From Larkinella sp. C7 (GTDB lineage Bacteria; Bacteroidota; Bacteroidia; Cytophagales; Spirosomataceae): a stretch of 64,000 nt of DNA. Each line of letters opens with the position of its first letter. Position 1 is the first letter of the stretch. A program made the position numbers and the translations under genes. The notes under the pieces are model-generated. The model saw only the letters and a list, made by a program, of their open reading frames with translations. It was not told the origin of the DNA and searched no databases. This document shows, piece by piece, positions 24,066-32,877 of this stretch. The DNA lies in the NCBI RefSeq assembly GCF_006149005.1, contig NZ_VBSL01000015.1:62001-126000 (forward strand). Reading direction: 5' to 3'.

Positions 24066-26393
24066 ATGAATTTGAGAACATTTATACGCTTAACCTTGCT
24101 CTCTGTTACAGCAAATTTCGCGCTGGCGCAGCAGCATATGTTGCGAGGGACAATCCACGACGAGGCTGGCCATCCTTTACCGTCCGTAACGGTTTACCTG
24201 AAAAATACTAAATACACAACGCTGAGTGATGGAGCAGGAACGTTTCAGATCACCAATGTTACCGGTGGAAAACACACGCTGGTCATCAGCTCTCTGGGCT
24301 TTGCTACCATCGAGAAAGAAATTGATTTACGGACGAATACGACGCTGGAAACCATTGTGCTGATCAACACGGCGAAGGAATTGGCCGAGGTGTCGGTGAA
24401 GGCCGAAAAGCAGACCAAGGTTCAGGAAACCAAACCCATTACCATCAGCAGCATCCAGATCAAAGACGTGGTCGCGCAGAATGTTCTGCTCACCGACGTG
24501 GTGGATCGTTTGTCGGGCGTGCGCATCCGGCGGTCGAGTTCGCTGGGCGACGGTTCTGATATTTCCATCAACGGGATTCGTGGAACCGCCATTCGCGTGT
24601 ATATCGACGGTTTGCCGATGGAATTTATCTATCCCCGCTTCGATATTTCAACGCTGCCCATCGGACAGGTCAAACGGGTCGATGTGTATAAAGGCGTGCT
24701 GCCCGTCGATGTGGGCACGGATGCCATGGGCGGGGGAATCAATCTGATTACGGAGCAGAAAATGCACAATTCGCTGCGGGCGTCGTACAACGTCGGCTCG
24801 TTCAACACCCACCTCGCCGATTTCTCCCTGAGCCTGGCCCATTCGAAGAATTTCTTCGTCACGGTTTCGGGGGCGTATAATTATTCCGATAACGATTACA
24901 GGATGAATGCGCTGGTTTTTGAGAAAAACAAGGTGGAGCAGGTCCGGCGGTTTCACGACCAATACCGGATGGCTTTTGGCGGCATTACCGTGGGGACGCA
25001 TAGCAAACCGTGGGCGGATGAGTTGAAAGTATCACTGAATTTGTCGGGTGGTTACAAACAACTCATGAACGGTGCCCGCGTTACCAACACGGCTTTTGGC
25101 GAAGCAGTTTATCACGCCAACAACCTGTCGGCGATCCTGAACTATACCAAATCCTTTCTGAACGAAAAAGTCCACTTCAGTACCATCGGCAATTACAGCC
25201 GTGAACACATCAACTACGTCGATACAACGCGAAACGTCTATAGCTGGAGCGGGGCGATTGTGGGTCGGAGGAGTTCGCCGGGAGAATACACCAACACCCA
25301 TTCCGACACCTATACGGACAGTTGGGTAAACCGCAGTACGCTGACGGTGGCACTGGCTGCCAAACACAAGTTGCTGTTGTCCAACCTCTACGCCAGACAA
25401 ACGATTCTGGGTAAAAATTACCTGCTTGACCCGGCGCGGGATTACCTGCGAATTCCGCAGGATTTGACCAAAAACATTGCGGGTTTGCAGTATGAAACTT
25501 TTTTCTTCAACAGGTTCACGTTCACCGCAGCCGCCAAACGATTTGATTTCAACCTGAACGGCGCGGAAAATTTCACCCTCCAGTTGATCCGGAAAAAGAA
25601 CGGATTCTGGGGCTGGAATACGGGTCTGAAATACGACCTGAGTCCGGGACTTTTTGCGCGGGCGTCGTTCGAAAAAGGGTATCTGATCCCGCAGTTTTAC
25701 CAGTTTGTGGGCAACGGTGCCGACGTGCTGCGCAACACCGATCTGCGGCCCGAAAGCAGCGACAACCTGAATCTGGGCGTTACGGTGGATCGTCCGGTTT
25801 CTCCAACGTTCCGGATTGCGAGCGCGGTGAATGGTTTTTATCGCAAACAGCACGATGTGATTTTTCTGGGAAACACGATTTTTACCCGCTACGAAAATGC
25901 CGATGAAGTCCGCACGCTGGGCGTTGAAGGCGACGTGTTGCTAACCTATAAAACCGCCTTTTCGCTCAAAACGAACGCGACGTTTATGCGGAAAACCTTC
26001 GCCAAAATCGAAGCACCGGAAAATCAGTTTCTGGTCGGAGCGGCTTTTCCCAACAACCCCAATTTTTTCGCCAATACCGAGTTTTCGTGGCAGAAAGGCA
26101 AGCTGTTCAGCGAAAATGACCACTTCAGGGCCTACGTTTTTTACAATTACATCGCCACGTTCAACTACATCCAGGTCGGCAAAGACAACAGCCCCAGCAA
26201 AACACCAACGGCGTATGTACCCACGCAGAACCGGGTCGATGCCGGCGTCTCCTACAAGCTCAACAAGCAGGGCCTGACGACCTCGGTCAACGTCCTGAAT
26301 ATTTTCAATGCCGAGTTATTCGACAACTTTCTGGTACCCCGGGCGGGTACGAGCTTCAATGTCAAGATCATTTATGAAATCGCTAATTTTTAA
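24066..26393 (+). CDS. TonB-dependent siderophore-type receptor with carboxypeptidase-like domain
   Basis: Outer-membrane receptor of 775 aa, shorter than SusC proteins. It has a signal peptide ending in ALAQQ, then a carboxypeptidase-regulatory-like domain (about 25-105; LPSVTVYLKNTKYTTL), a plug with DVVDRLSGVRIRRSSSLGDG and GGGINLITEQ, and a 22-strand-type barrel ending in FNVKIIYEIANF. It starts beside the PepSY promoter and is followed after 6 bp by a DUF4374 lipoprotein. This combination is typical of Bacteroidota iron/siderophore uptake. The ligand itself is not predictable. Confidence 0.93.
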   Translation: MNLRTFIRLTLLSVTANFALAQQHMLRGTIHDEAGHPLPSVTVYLKNTKYTTLSDGAGTFQITNVTGGKHTLVISSLGFATIEKEIDLRTNTTLETIVLINTAKELAEVSVKAEKQTKVQETKPITISSIQIKDVVAQNVLLTDVVDRLSGVRIRRSSSLGDGSDISINGIRGTAIRVYIDGLPMEFIYPRFDISTLPIGQVKRVDVYKGVLPVDVGTDAMGGGINLITEQKMHNSLRASYNVGSFNTHLADFSLSLAHSKNFFVTVSGAYNYSDNDYRMNALVFEKNKVEQVRRFHDQYRMAFGGITVGTHSKPWADELKVSLNLSGGYKQLMNGARVTNTAFGEAVYHANNLSAILNYTKSFLNEKVHFSTIGNYSREHINYVDTTRNVYSWSGAIVGRRSSPGEYTNTHSDTYTDSWVNRSTLTVALAAKHKLLLSNLYARQTILGKNYLLDPARDYLRIPQDLTKNIAGLQYETFFFNRFTFTAAAKRFDFNLNGAENFTLQLIRKKNGFWGWNTGLKYDLSPGLFARASFEKGYLIPQFYQFVGNGADVLRNTDLRPESSDNLNLGVTVDRPVSPTFRIASAVNGFYRKQHDVIFLGNTIFTRYENADEVRTLGVEGDVLLTYKTAFSLKTNATFMRKTFAKIEAPENQFLVGAAFPNNPNFFANTEFSWQKGKLFSENDHFRAYVFYNYIATFNYIQVGKDNSPSKTPTAYVPTQNRVDAGVSYKLNKQGLTTSVNVLNIFNAELFDNFLVPRAGTSFNVKIIYEIANF

Positions 26394-26399
26394 ATAACC

Positions 26400-27710
26400 A
26401 TGAAGAAAACCGGTTTACTCGTTTCTATTTTCATCGCAGGTACCCTCTTGTCGTGTCAAACCAGTGACCCCGACACGCCCGCTGCCGAATCCAAATACCA
26501 GGAGGAAGGCTACGTACTGGCGTCCATTTCGCAGACCTCGGCCAGCAACACATTTTACGCCGGGTATTTTCCCACGTTGCCCTCCGGCAATGTGGACCTA
26601 ACCGCCAAATCGAGCTATTCCAGTTTTTACCCGAGCGCAACCTGGAAAAACTACCTGTTTGGTCAACCGCTCGTTTCCGACAAGAAGTTGTCAAAAATGG
26701 CCGTTGTAAAGGCAACCGGGGCCATTGAGGAAGTGGCTAGTATTCCGCTGGTCGACTACATATCCCGGGTGCTGATCATCAACGATCAACTGGGGGTTTA
26801 TTCGACGGGGGGCAATCGGGCCCTGTTTATGTTCAATCCGGCCACCATGGAAAACCTGGGTCAGATTGATATGTCATCCGCCCAGAATTTTCCCGATCAT
26901 GAAACCAACATCTATCCGCATCTGACGTACCGGGCCAGCGACAACCGGCTCTTTGCGTCTTTATATACCAATAGCTCGAAAACCGGCCAGTTTTATGATG
27001 CGCAGAATGTGTATGTGGAAGTGATTAACATGAGCACCAAAAAATGGGAAAAAACGGCCGTATTCGAGCAGGCGACCTATGCCGTTTCGCGCGGAGCCGA
27101 AAACAGCCTGGTCGACGAGAACGGTAATATCTACGTCATTACGCAGGGGCAGTATGGTCTCGACGGACAGCTCGGTCCCAATGCCGCCAAACGGTCGCGC
27201 CCCCAGATCTTGAAAATACCGGCGGGCAGTACGGATTTCGACAAAACCTACAGTTTCAATCCGGTCAGTGCGGTGGGTTTGCCCAATCTGATGTTTCAAC
27301 TGGTGTTGGGTGGGGTCTATGACGCAAACGGGATTGCGTATGCCTGTATTTCCGGGCAACAGGACCCGCCAAGACTTCTGGAGTTGATCGCCAAACTGGC
27401 AACGAACACCATCACGGCCACGGAGTATCAGGAGCTTTCCAACCTGGCATTCTACGGAGCCAACCAGCGCTGGGCCAGGCTGGATTTGAACGCCAAAACC
27501 GCCACGATTATTCAGGATATTCCGCTGACGGCCGGCTACGGATACCCCATTACCTACAAATACGATGGCAAAATTTACATGCCGGTCTACAATGCCGAGC
27601 AGAAGCTAAACGGTATTTACAGCTACGATCCCTTAACGAGCAAGGCGACCCAGATCAATTCATTAACGGCCGGTGGCTTGATCACGCACTTTTATAAACT
27701 AACCAAATAA
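26400..27710 (+). CDS. DUF4374-type lipoprotein of the siderophore locus
   Basis: Probable lipoprotein of 436 aa; the N-terminus MKKTGLLVSIFIAGTLLSC has a lipobox with Cys19. The rest is a beta-rich, propeller-like pattern with repeated short blades (GVYSTGGNRALFMFNP; NRLFASLYTNS; NGIYSYDP). It resembles DUF4374 proteins that accompany TonB receptors and PepSY reductases in Bacteroidota. It begins 6 bp after the receptor stop and ends just before a bidirectional terminator, so it belongs to the receptor operon. A ligand- or siderophore-binding role is plausible but unproved. Confidence 0.82.
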   Translation: MKKTGLLVSIFIAGTLLSCQTSDPDTPAAESKYQEEGYVLASISQTSASNTFYAGYFPTLPSGNVDLTAKSSYSSFYPSATWKNYLFGQPLVSDKKLSKMAVVKATGAIEEVASIPLVDYISRVLIINDQLGVYSTGGNRALFMFNPATMENLGQIDMSSAQNFPDHETNIYPHLTYRASDNRLFASLYTNSSKTGQFYDAQNVYVEVINMSTKKWEKTAVFEQATYAVSRGAENSLVDENGNIYVITQGQYGLDGQLGPNAAKRSRPQILKIPAGSTDFDKTYSFNPVSAVGLPNLMFQLVLGGVYDANGIAYACISGQQDPPRLLELIAKLATNTITATEYQELSNLAFYGANQRWARLDLNAKTATIIQDIPLTAGYGYPITYKYDGKIYMPVYNAEQKLNGIYSYDPLTSKATQINSLTAGGLITHFYKLTK

Positions 27711-27726
27711 CCCCTGTACCGTTGAA

Positions 27727-27763
27727 CAGGCCGTATTCCGGTACTCGCCGGCAATACGGCCTG
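27727..27763. terminator. Bidirectional terminator between DUF4374 and aldo/keto reductase genes
   Basis: CAGGCCGTATT (27727-27737) and AATACGGCCTG (27753-27763) form an 11-bp stem, extended inward by CCGG/CCGG. TTTT follows on the plus side. It serves two convergent genes whose stops lie 17 and 9 bp away. Confidence 0.8.
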
Positions 27764-27771
27764 GTGTTTTA

Positions 27772-28797
27772 TCAAACCGGCAACGGATTCAGATCCGGGT
27801 TTTTGCGCTGGTGCCAATACGGATAAATCGGCTCCTTGTTACTGGCAGCATCCAGCCGGGCCACCTGCTCCCTCGACAGATTCCAGCCAATGGCGCCCAG
27901 ATTCTGGGTCAGTTGTTCTTCAGTTCGCGCGCCGATCACGATGCTCGAAACCGTTGGGCGTTGCAGTAACCAGTTCAGGGCCACCTGGGCGACGGTTTTA
28001 CCGGTTTCGGCCGCCAGTTCGTCCAGCGTATCGACAATCGTAAACCAGTAGTCTTCCGGAATCACCGGCCCTTCGCCCCCTCCCTGCGCAATCCGGCTGT
28101 CGGCGGGTGCGGGATTGCTCCGACGGTATTTGCCGCCCAGTCGTCCGGCCGCCAGCGGACTCCACACCACCGTTCCGACCTTCTGATCCAGTGCCAGCGG
28201 CATCAATTCCCACTCAAATTCACGGCTCAGCAACGAGTAATACGCCTGGTGTGTCACGTATTTCGACCAGCCGTAACGTTCGGAAACCGACAGCGATTTC
28301 ATCAAATGCCAGCCGGAGAAGTTAGAACAGCCGATGTAGCGCACTTTTCCGCTCTGCACCAGATGGTTCAGCGCACTCAGCGTTTCCTCTACGGGCGTGT
28401 TGCCGTCGAAACCGTGCATGTAATAGATGTCGATGTAGTCGGTTTTTAACCGGCGCAGGCTGTCTTCACAGGATTTGACCAGGTGAAACCGTGACGAGCC
28501 AAAATCATTGGGTTCGTCGCTCATTTTGAAGGTTGCCTTGGTCGAAATCAGGGCTTTATCGCGTAAACCGGTCAGGGCCTTGCCCAGAATTTCTTCGGAC
28601 AGGCCCTTTGAATACACGTCGGCAGTATCGAACAGCGTCAGACCGGCATCCAGACAACGATTGACCATCCGGGTCGCTTCATCGGCCTGTGTGCTGCCCC
28701 AGGCTTTAAAAAAATCCGTGCCGCCCCCAAACGTGCCCGTTCCAAAACTCAACACCGGAACCTTCAGTCCCGAAGCGCCTAATTGTCTGTATTCCAT
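27772..28797 (-). CDS. Aldo/keto reductase (voltage-gated K channel beta-subunit-like group)
   Basis: Cytosolic NADPH-dependent oxidoreductase of 341 aa with an (alpha/beta)8 barrel. The tetrad is complete: Asp57 and Tyr62 (FDTADVYSKG), Lys87 (ISTKATF) and His128 (YMHGFD). The C-terminal NADPH site shows SSIVIGARTEEQL. Length and motifs fit the YghZ/KvBeta-like group of general aldehyde/ketone reductases. It is alone on the minus strand. A minus-strand TATATTTG at 28992-28999 might be its -7 element, in which case palindrome D would be in its leader. Confidence 0.92.
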   Translation of the reverse strand: MEYRQLGASGLKVPVLSFGTGTFGGGTDFFKAWGSTQADEATRMVNRCLDAGLTLFDTADVYSKGLSEEILGKALTGLRDKALISTKATFKMSDEPNDFGSSRFHLVKSCEDSLRRLKTDYIDIYYMHGFDGNTPVEETLSALNHLVQSGKVRYIGCSNFSGWHLMKSLSVSERYGWSKYVTHQAYYSLLSREFEWELMPLALDQKVGTVVWSPLAAGRLGGKYRRSNPAPADSRIAQGGGEGPVIPEDYWFTIVDTLDELAAETGKTVAQVALNWLLQRPTVSSIVIGARTEEQLTQNLGAIGWNLSREQVARLDAASNKEPIYPYWHQRKNPDLNPLPV

Positions 28798-28808
28798 TTT
28801 GTTAAGAT

Positions 28809-28899
28809 GTTTACGGTTTTCAGTTTATGGTTTACGGTGGCTGACGCGTTCTTGTCCGCATGCATCAATCATTATAACCATAAACTGAAAACCGTAAAC
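28809..28899. repeat. Intergenic palindrome D (24-bp perfect stem)
   Basis: 28809-28832 and 28876-28899 are perfect reverse complements built from GTTTACGG, GGTTTTCA and GTTTATGG words, with a 43-nt loop. The loop side contains GTGGCTGACGCGTTCT (28837-28852), found again in palindrome G at 45859-45874. It lies 12 bp upstream of the aldo/keto reductase start, in the 327-bp divergent gap 28798-29124. Apart from a lone minus-strand TATATTTG (28992-28999), I see nothing else in that gap. Confidence 0.9.
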
Positions 28900-29124
28900 T
28901 AGTTATAAATAGCTTTTTACCGGTTCTTCTTTTTGCAGAAAACACGCGTCAATGGGTCCAGGCAGCGGTTTCTCTTTTTTAATGCCCGAAGCAAATATAT
29001 CAATTTCTGCTTCATACGGTTTCCGGAACCCAACCGCTGTCTTGCAAATAGAATTGTAAGTCTACCCCGGAACGCTTAATTTGAGGACCAAACCGTTCGT
29101 TGCCCCACTGCCGTCTGATTTTCT

Positions 29125-30477
29125 ATGGAACTAGCTTCTTTTCTGATTGTCTTTTTTATGGTGCGGTACATCCGGACCTCACTCCAGACAGCCGTGCGGT
29201 TTCCGGAATGGGAAAAAATCCTGGTGATCGTCCAGTACGCGGCATCCGGTTTATTGGCCGCCGATGTCTTTCTCGATTCCAGCATTACCAAATGGCTCTG
29301 GCACATCCTATTGCTGGGAATGGTCGGAGCGGCTTATCTCCTGAAAGATTTCCGGCCGGTTCGCAATGTCTGGCTGGCGGTTGGCCCCTACATCCTGGTT
29401 TCGCTGTTCAAAGACATCGCGAGGTTGATCGATTCGGATTTTTATAAATCCATTAGTACGGTTATTGAGATTGCCGAAGTTTTTACGCTGGTGTGGCTGA
29501 TTGCGACCTGGGTCAGTACGCAACGGCAGCAGAAAGCCCTCGAAAAAGAACGCCTGAAACGACTCCAGGAAGAAGAACAAAGTCGGATTATTGCCGGTCA
29601 GAACGTGATGCTCGAACAACTGGTTGCGGAGCGTACGGCCGAATTGACCCGCCAGAAAGAAGAACTCGAACAAACGCTGACCGAACTGAAGGCCACGCAG
29701 GATCAACTGATTCAACGCGAAAAAATGGCCTCGCTGGGGGAGCTAACCGCCGGCATCGCCCACGAAATCCAGAATCCGCTCAACTTCGTCAACAACTTTT
29801 CGGAAGTATCGGTGGAGTTGATCGAAGAGTTGAAGGAAGAACGCAGACGGGAAGACCGGGACATCGAACTGGAAGAAGAACTGCTGACCGACCTTACGCA
29901 AAACCTGCAAAAAATTACGCACCACGGCAAACGCGCCGACTCGATTGTGAAGGGCATGCTGCAACATTCGCGCACGAGCACGCCCCAGCGGGAACCCACC
30001 GATCTGAACAACCTGGCCGATGAATACCTGCGGCTGGCGTACCACGGTTTGCGGGCCAGCGACAAGTCCTTCAATGCCACTTTGATCATGGATTTCGACG
30101 AGCACCTGGGCAAGGTCTCTGTGGTGCCACAGGATATGGGTCGGGTACTGCTCAATTTGTTTACGAATGCTTTCTATGCCACGGAACAAAAACGAAAAAC
30201 CGGTCTGGCGGGCTACCAGCCCACGGTGCAGGTCAGCACGAAACGCCTGTCCGACGAGCAGATTGAAATCCGGGTGCGCGACAATGGCTGCGGGATTCCA
30301 AAAACCGTCCTGAACAAAATTTACCAGCCGTTTTTTACGACCAAACCGACGGGCCAGGGAACCGGCCTGGGTCTGTCGCTGAGTTATGACATCGTTACCA
30401 AGGGCCACGGCGGAGCGCTGACTGTCGAAACCGAAGAAGGTGAGTTTACGGAGTTCATCATTCAGTTACCGACATAA
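29125..30477 (+). CDS. Membrane-bound sensor histidine kinase
   Basis: A protein of 450 aa. About four hydrophobic segments fill residues 1-130, with no large periplasmic domain, so the signal may be membrane-related. A long coiled coil covers about 132-200 (QKALEKERLKRLQEEEQ; AELTRQKEELEQTLTELKA). The H box is EIQNP with phospho-acceptor His213 (GIAHEIQNPLNF). The ATPase domain has the N box NLFTNAFYA, DNGCGIP and GTGLGLSLSYDI. The two genes downstream are receiver proteins, so it heads a signalling operon. The stimulus is unknown. Confidence 0.93.
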   Translation: MELASFLIVFFMVRYIRTSLQTAVRFPEWEKILVIVQYAASGLLAADVFLDSSITKWLWHILLLGMVGAAYLLKDFRPVRNVWLAVGPYILVSLFKDIARLIDSDFYKSISTVIEIAEVFTLVWLIATWVSTQRQQKALEKERLKRLQEEEQSRIIAGQNVMLEQLVAERTAELTRQKEELEQTLTELKATQDQLIQREKMASLGELTAGIAHEIQNPLNFVNNFSEVSVELIEELKEERRREDRDIELEEELLTDLTQNLQKITHHGKRADSIVKGMLQHSRTSTPQREPTDLNNLADEYLRLAYHGLRASDKSFNATLIMDFDEHLGKVSVVPQDMGRVLLNLFTNAFYATEQKRKTGLAGYQPTVQVSTKRLSDEQIEIRVRDNGCGIPKTVLNKIYQPFFTTKPTGQGTGLGLSLSYDIVTKGHGGALTVETEEGEFTEFIIQLPT

Positions 30478-30539
30478 AGGCCGAGTTTGCGTACCTTTGA
30501 GAATAAACCCTTTTTATTTTTTTACTAAATACGCCTGAG

Positions 30540-30914
30540 ATGAAAGTACTGGTGGTAGATGACGAAACGGACGTACAAATACTTTTTGAACAACGCTTTC
30601 GGCGCGAGATCCGCGCGGGTGAACTCATTTTTGCGTTTGCCCATTCGGGCGAGAAAGCCCTCGCTTACCTGAACGAACATCCTTCTGAATATGTACTGAT
30701 TCTGTCGGACATCAACATGCCCGGCATGAGCGGTCTGGAACTGTTGCGCCTGATTAAAACCACGTATCCGGCCCCTCCGCCCGTTGTGATGATGATTACG
30801 GCGTATGGTGATAGCGAAAGCCACGACCAGGCGATGCAGCTCGGAGCCGACGCGTTTCTGACCAAACCGCTTGATTTTAACAACCTGAAAGAAAAACTCA
30901 AAAGCGCCCTATGA
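30540..30914 (+). CDS. Single-domain response regulator
   Basis: A protein of 124 aa consisting only of a CheY-like receiver domain. The acidic pair is Asp7-Asp8, the phospho-acceptor is Asp57 ([12 protein letters not shown]) and the conserved lysine lies in LTKPLDF. There is no output domain. It lies 62 bp after the kinase gene and overlaps the next gene by 4 bp (ATGA), so it probably acts as a phospho-relay intermediate or a competitor for the same kinase. Confidence 0.93.
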   Translation: MKVLVVDDETDVQILFEQRFRREIRAGELIFAFAHSGEKALAYLNEHPSEYVLILSDINMPGMSGLELLRLIKTTYPAPPPVVMMITAYGDSESHDQAMQLGADAFLTKPLDFNNLKEKLKSAL

Positions 30915-31957
30915 AGTCTAAAATTCTGGTCGTGGATGACGAAACCGATCTGGAACTGCTGATCCGGCAAAAGTTTCGCCGGCAAATCCGCGAACTGCAA
31001 TATGAGTTTGTTTTTGCTTTCAATGGCGTTGATGCGCTGGTCAAACTCCAGCAGCATCCCGACATCGATATCGTGCTGAGTGATATCAATATGCCCGAAA
31101 TGGACGGCCTGACGTTGCTGGAAAAAATCAGTGATGTGAGTCCGCTGACCAAAACCGTAATCGTTTCGGCCTACGGCGACATGGCCAACATCCGGACGGC
31201 GATGAACCGGGGTGCGTTCGATTTTATCTGTAAACCGGTCAATTTCGAAGACCTGGACGTGACGATGCAGAAAACCCTCCGGCACGTGGCGCAACTGAGG
31301 GAAACGCTGAAAGCCATCAAGGAAAACAACATTTTGCGGATGTACGTCGATGAATCGGTGCTCAATTTCATGGATCGCCGGGAGTTTGAGTCGTCACTGA
31401 TGATGAACGAAACGGTTCAGGCGACGGCGGTTTTTATCGACATCTGCGGGTTTACGGCCATTACGGAACGTGAAAGTGCGGATACGGTTGTGAAACTGAT
31501 CAACCTGTATTTCGACGTGATGGTGAAGGAAATCATCGCCCAGGGCGGTTTTGTCGATAAATTTATGGGCGACGCCATCATGGCTGTTTTCCGGGGCGAC
31601 TACCACCTCGACCGGGCCATCGAAGCCGCCCTGGCCGTCCGGAACCACATCGAATCGATGGAGGAAACGCTTCCCGACGAACCCATTTATACCCCCAAAG
31701 TGGCCATCGGCATCAATACCGGCGAAGTGATTTCGGGCAACATTGGCTCGGCCACGCTCCGGCGGCTCGATTATACGGTCATCGGCGATGTAGTCAATAC
31801 GGCCCAACGCCTGCAGTCGTATGCCCAGGAAGGGCAAATCATCATCAGCGATGCCGCTTACCAGTTGGTCAAAAACTCCTTTCGATGCGAACCGCTGGGC
31901 GAGGTTTTGCTGAAAAACAAAGCAAATCCGGTCGCGGTTTATGCAGTGATTGAGTAA
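30911..31957 (+). CDS. Response regulator with class III adenylate/guanylate cyclase output
   Basis: A protein of 348 aa. The receiver domain (about 1-125) has Asp58 in [11 protein letters not shown] and lysine in CKPVNF. A helical linker follows (about 125-165), then a class III nucleotide cyclase domain (about 168-345). Metal-binding Asp177 (VFIDICGFT) and Asp221 ([10 protein letters not shown]) are present, Lys217 precedes the latter and fits adenine recognition, and the transition-state part is [10 protein letters not shown]. All catalytic residues I can check are intact, so it should make cAMP when phosphorylated. It overlaps the preceding receiver gene by 4 bp and ends the operon. Confidence 0.94.
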   Translation: MKSKILVVDDETDLELLIRQKFRRQIRELQYEFVFAFNGVDALVKLQQHPDIDIVLSDINMPEMDGLTLLEKISDVSPLTKTVIVSAYGDMANIRTAMNRGAFDFICKPVNFEDLDVTMQKTLRHVAQLRETLKAIKENNILRMYVDESVLNFMDRREFESSLMMNETVQATAVFIDICGFTAITERESADTVVKLINLYFDVMVKEIIAQGGFVDKFMGDAIMAVFRGDYHLDRAIEAALAVRNHIESMEETLPDEPIYTPKVAIGINTGEVISGNIGSATLRRLDYTVIGDVVNTAQRLQSYAQEGQIIISDAAYQLVKNSFRCEPLGEVLLKNKANPVAVYAVIE

Positions 31958-31976
31958 CTGCGAATGTAGCAACTCT

Positions 31977-31999
31977 GTTCAAGATTGGCAATCTTGAAC
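31977..31999. repeat. Small intergenic palindrome, 11-bp arms with 1-nt centre
   Basis: GTTCAAGATTG and CAATCTTGAAC flank a single G just downstream of the cyclase gene. No T tract follows. In style it resembles the other intergenic palindromes but it is much shorter. Confidence 0.65.
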
Positions 32000-32164
32000 C
32001 CTTCTGTCGCCGAACGGAACGCCGTCGCGGTTGTAATCGGCACCTTTTTGTCACTTAATTCAAGTATGGAGTTAGTTGATGGTTCGTTTTTTCACTGCCT
32101 CTTTCTGACGGTTGGTACCCGGATTCTAACCATTCATCCCCTTTTTTAGAACCGATCAATAAAC

Positions 32165-32199
32165 AACACTTGTTTACTAAACAGTGTTCATTACATTTG
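32165..32199 (+). promoter_or_regulatory. Promoter and overlapping operator of the TetR-efflux operon
   Basis: TTG (32170-32172), a 19-bp spacer and TACATTTG (32192-32199) match the Bacteroidota promoter exactly. The spacer is occupied by an inverted repeat, AACACTTGTTTA (32165-32176) against TAAACAGTGTT (32178-32188), with one base bulged. A repressor bound there would block the promoter. The AACAGTGTT half-site recurs at 32856-32864. Confidence 0.75.
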
Positions 32200-32217
32200 T
32201 AACGTTAATTAACAGAT

Positions 32218-32835
32218 ATGGGAATTGTTGAGCGAAAAGAGCGCGAGAAAGAGGAAATGCGGAAACTGATTCTGGAAGCAGCTCAAAAGCTGTTTTTAGA
32301 AACCGGTTTCGAAAAAGTAAGCATTCGGAATATTGCGGATGCCATTGAATACAGTCCGGCGACGATTTATCTGTATTTCAAGGATAAAAACGAATTGCTA
32401 TACGCCATTCACAACATCGGTTTTCAGAAGATGATTGAGGAGTTTCACCCGGCCCTCAGTCTGGCAGACCCCTTTGATCGGCTGGTGGAAATGGGCCGCC
32501 GGTATTTCCGGTTTGCGTTCGAAAATCCGGAACTCTTTGATCTGATGTTTATTATGAATGCTCCAATGGATGCGCTGGCTTGCCGGGACGACATTTGGGA
32601 TGAAGGCCGGTCGGCTTTCGGGTTGCTGGTGAAGTGCGTACAGGATTGCATCGACGCCGGGGTGTTCAAGTACCAGGATGCTGAAGTGGCCGCCATCATG
32701 ATCTGGAGCTCCGTCCACGGGTATACCGCCCTTTTCCTGCGGAAACGACTGGATATGTTCGAAGAAAGTCGCCGGAAAGAGCTGATGGAAGAAGCATTCG
32801 ATCTGTTTATCAAAACCATCCAAAAGGGTCTGTAA
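32218..32835 (+). CDS. TetR/AcrR-family transcriptional regulator of the efflux operon
   Basis: A protein of 205 aa. The N-terminal helix-turn-helix spans about 10-56 (ILEAAQKLFLETGFEKVSIR; IEYSPATIYLYFKDKNELLY). The C-terminal helical ligand domain resembles the WHG/YfiR type. It is the first gene of a unit continuing with TolC, adaptor and RND permease genes. The palindrome within its own promoter makes autorepression very likely, with release by a pump substrate. Spacing to the next gene is 42 bp and includes a copy of the operator half-site. Confidence 0.93.
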   Translation: MGIVERKEREKEEMRKLILEAAQKLFLETGFEKVSIRNIADAIEYSPATIYLYFKDKNELLYAIHNIGFQKMIEEFHPALSLADPFDRLVEMGRRYFRFAFENPELFDLMFIMNAPMDALACRDDIWDEGRSAFGLLVKCVQDCIDAGVFKYQDAEVAAIMIWSSVHGYTALFLRKRLDMFEESRRKELMEEAFDLFIKTIQKGL

Positions 32836-32855
32836 AAAATTTTGCCAAGCTAATG

Positions 32856-32864
32856 AACAGTGTT
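32856..32864 (+). promoter_or_regulatory. Second copy of the TetR half-site before tolC
   Basis: AACAGTGTT, identical to the right half of the promoter palindrome, lies 13 bp upstream of the outer-membrane channel start. No paired half is visible, so it may be an auxiliary or vestigial site. Confidence 0.4.
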
Positions 32865-32877
32865 AATATACTAATAT

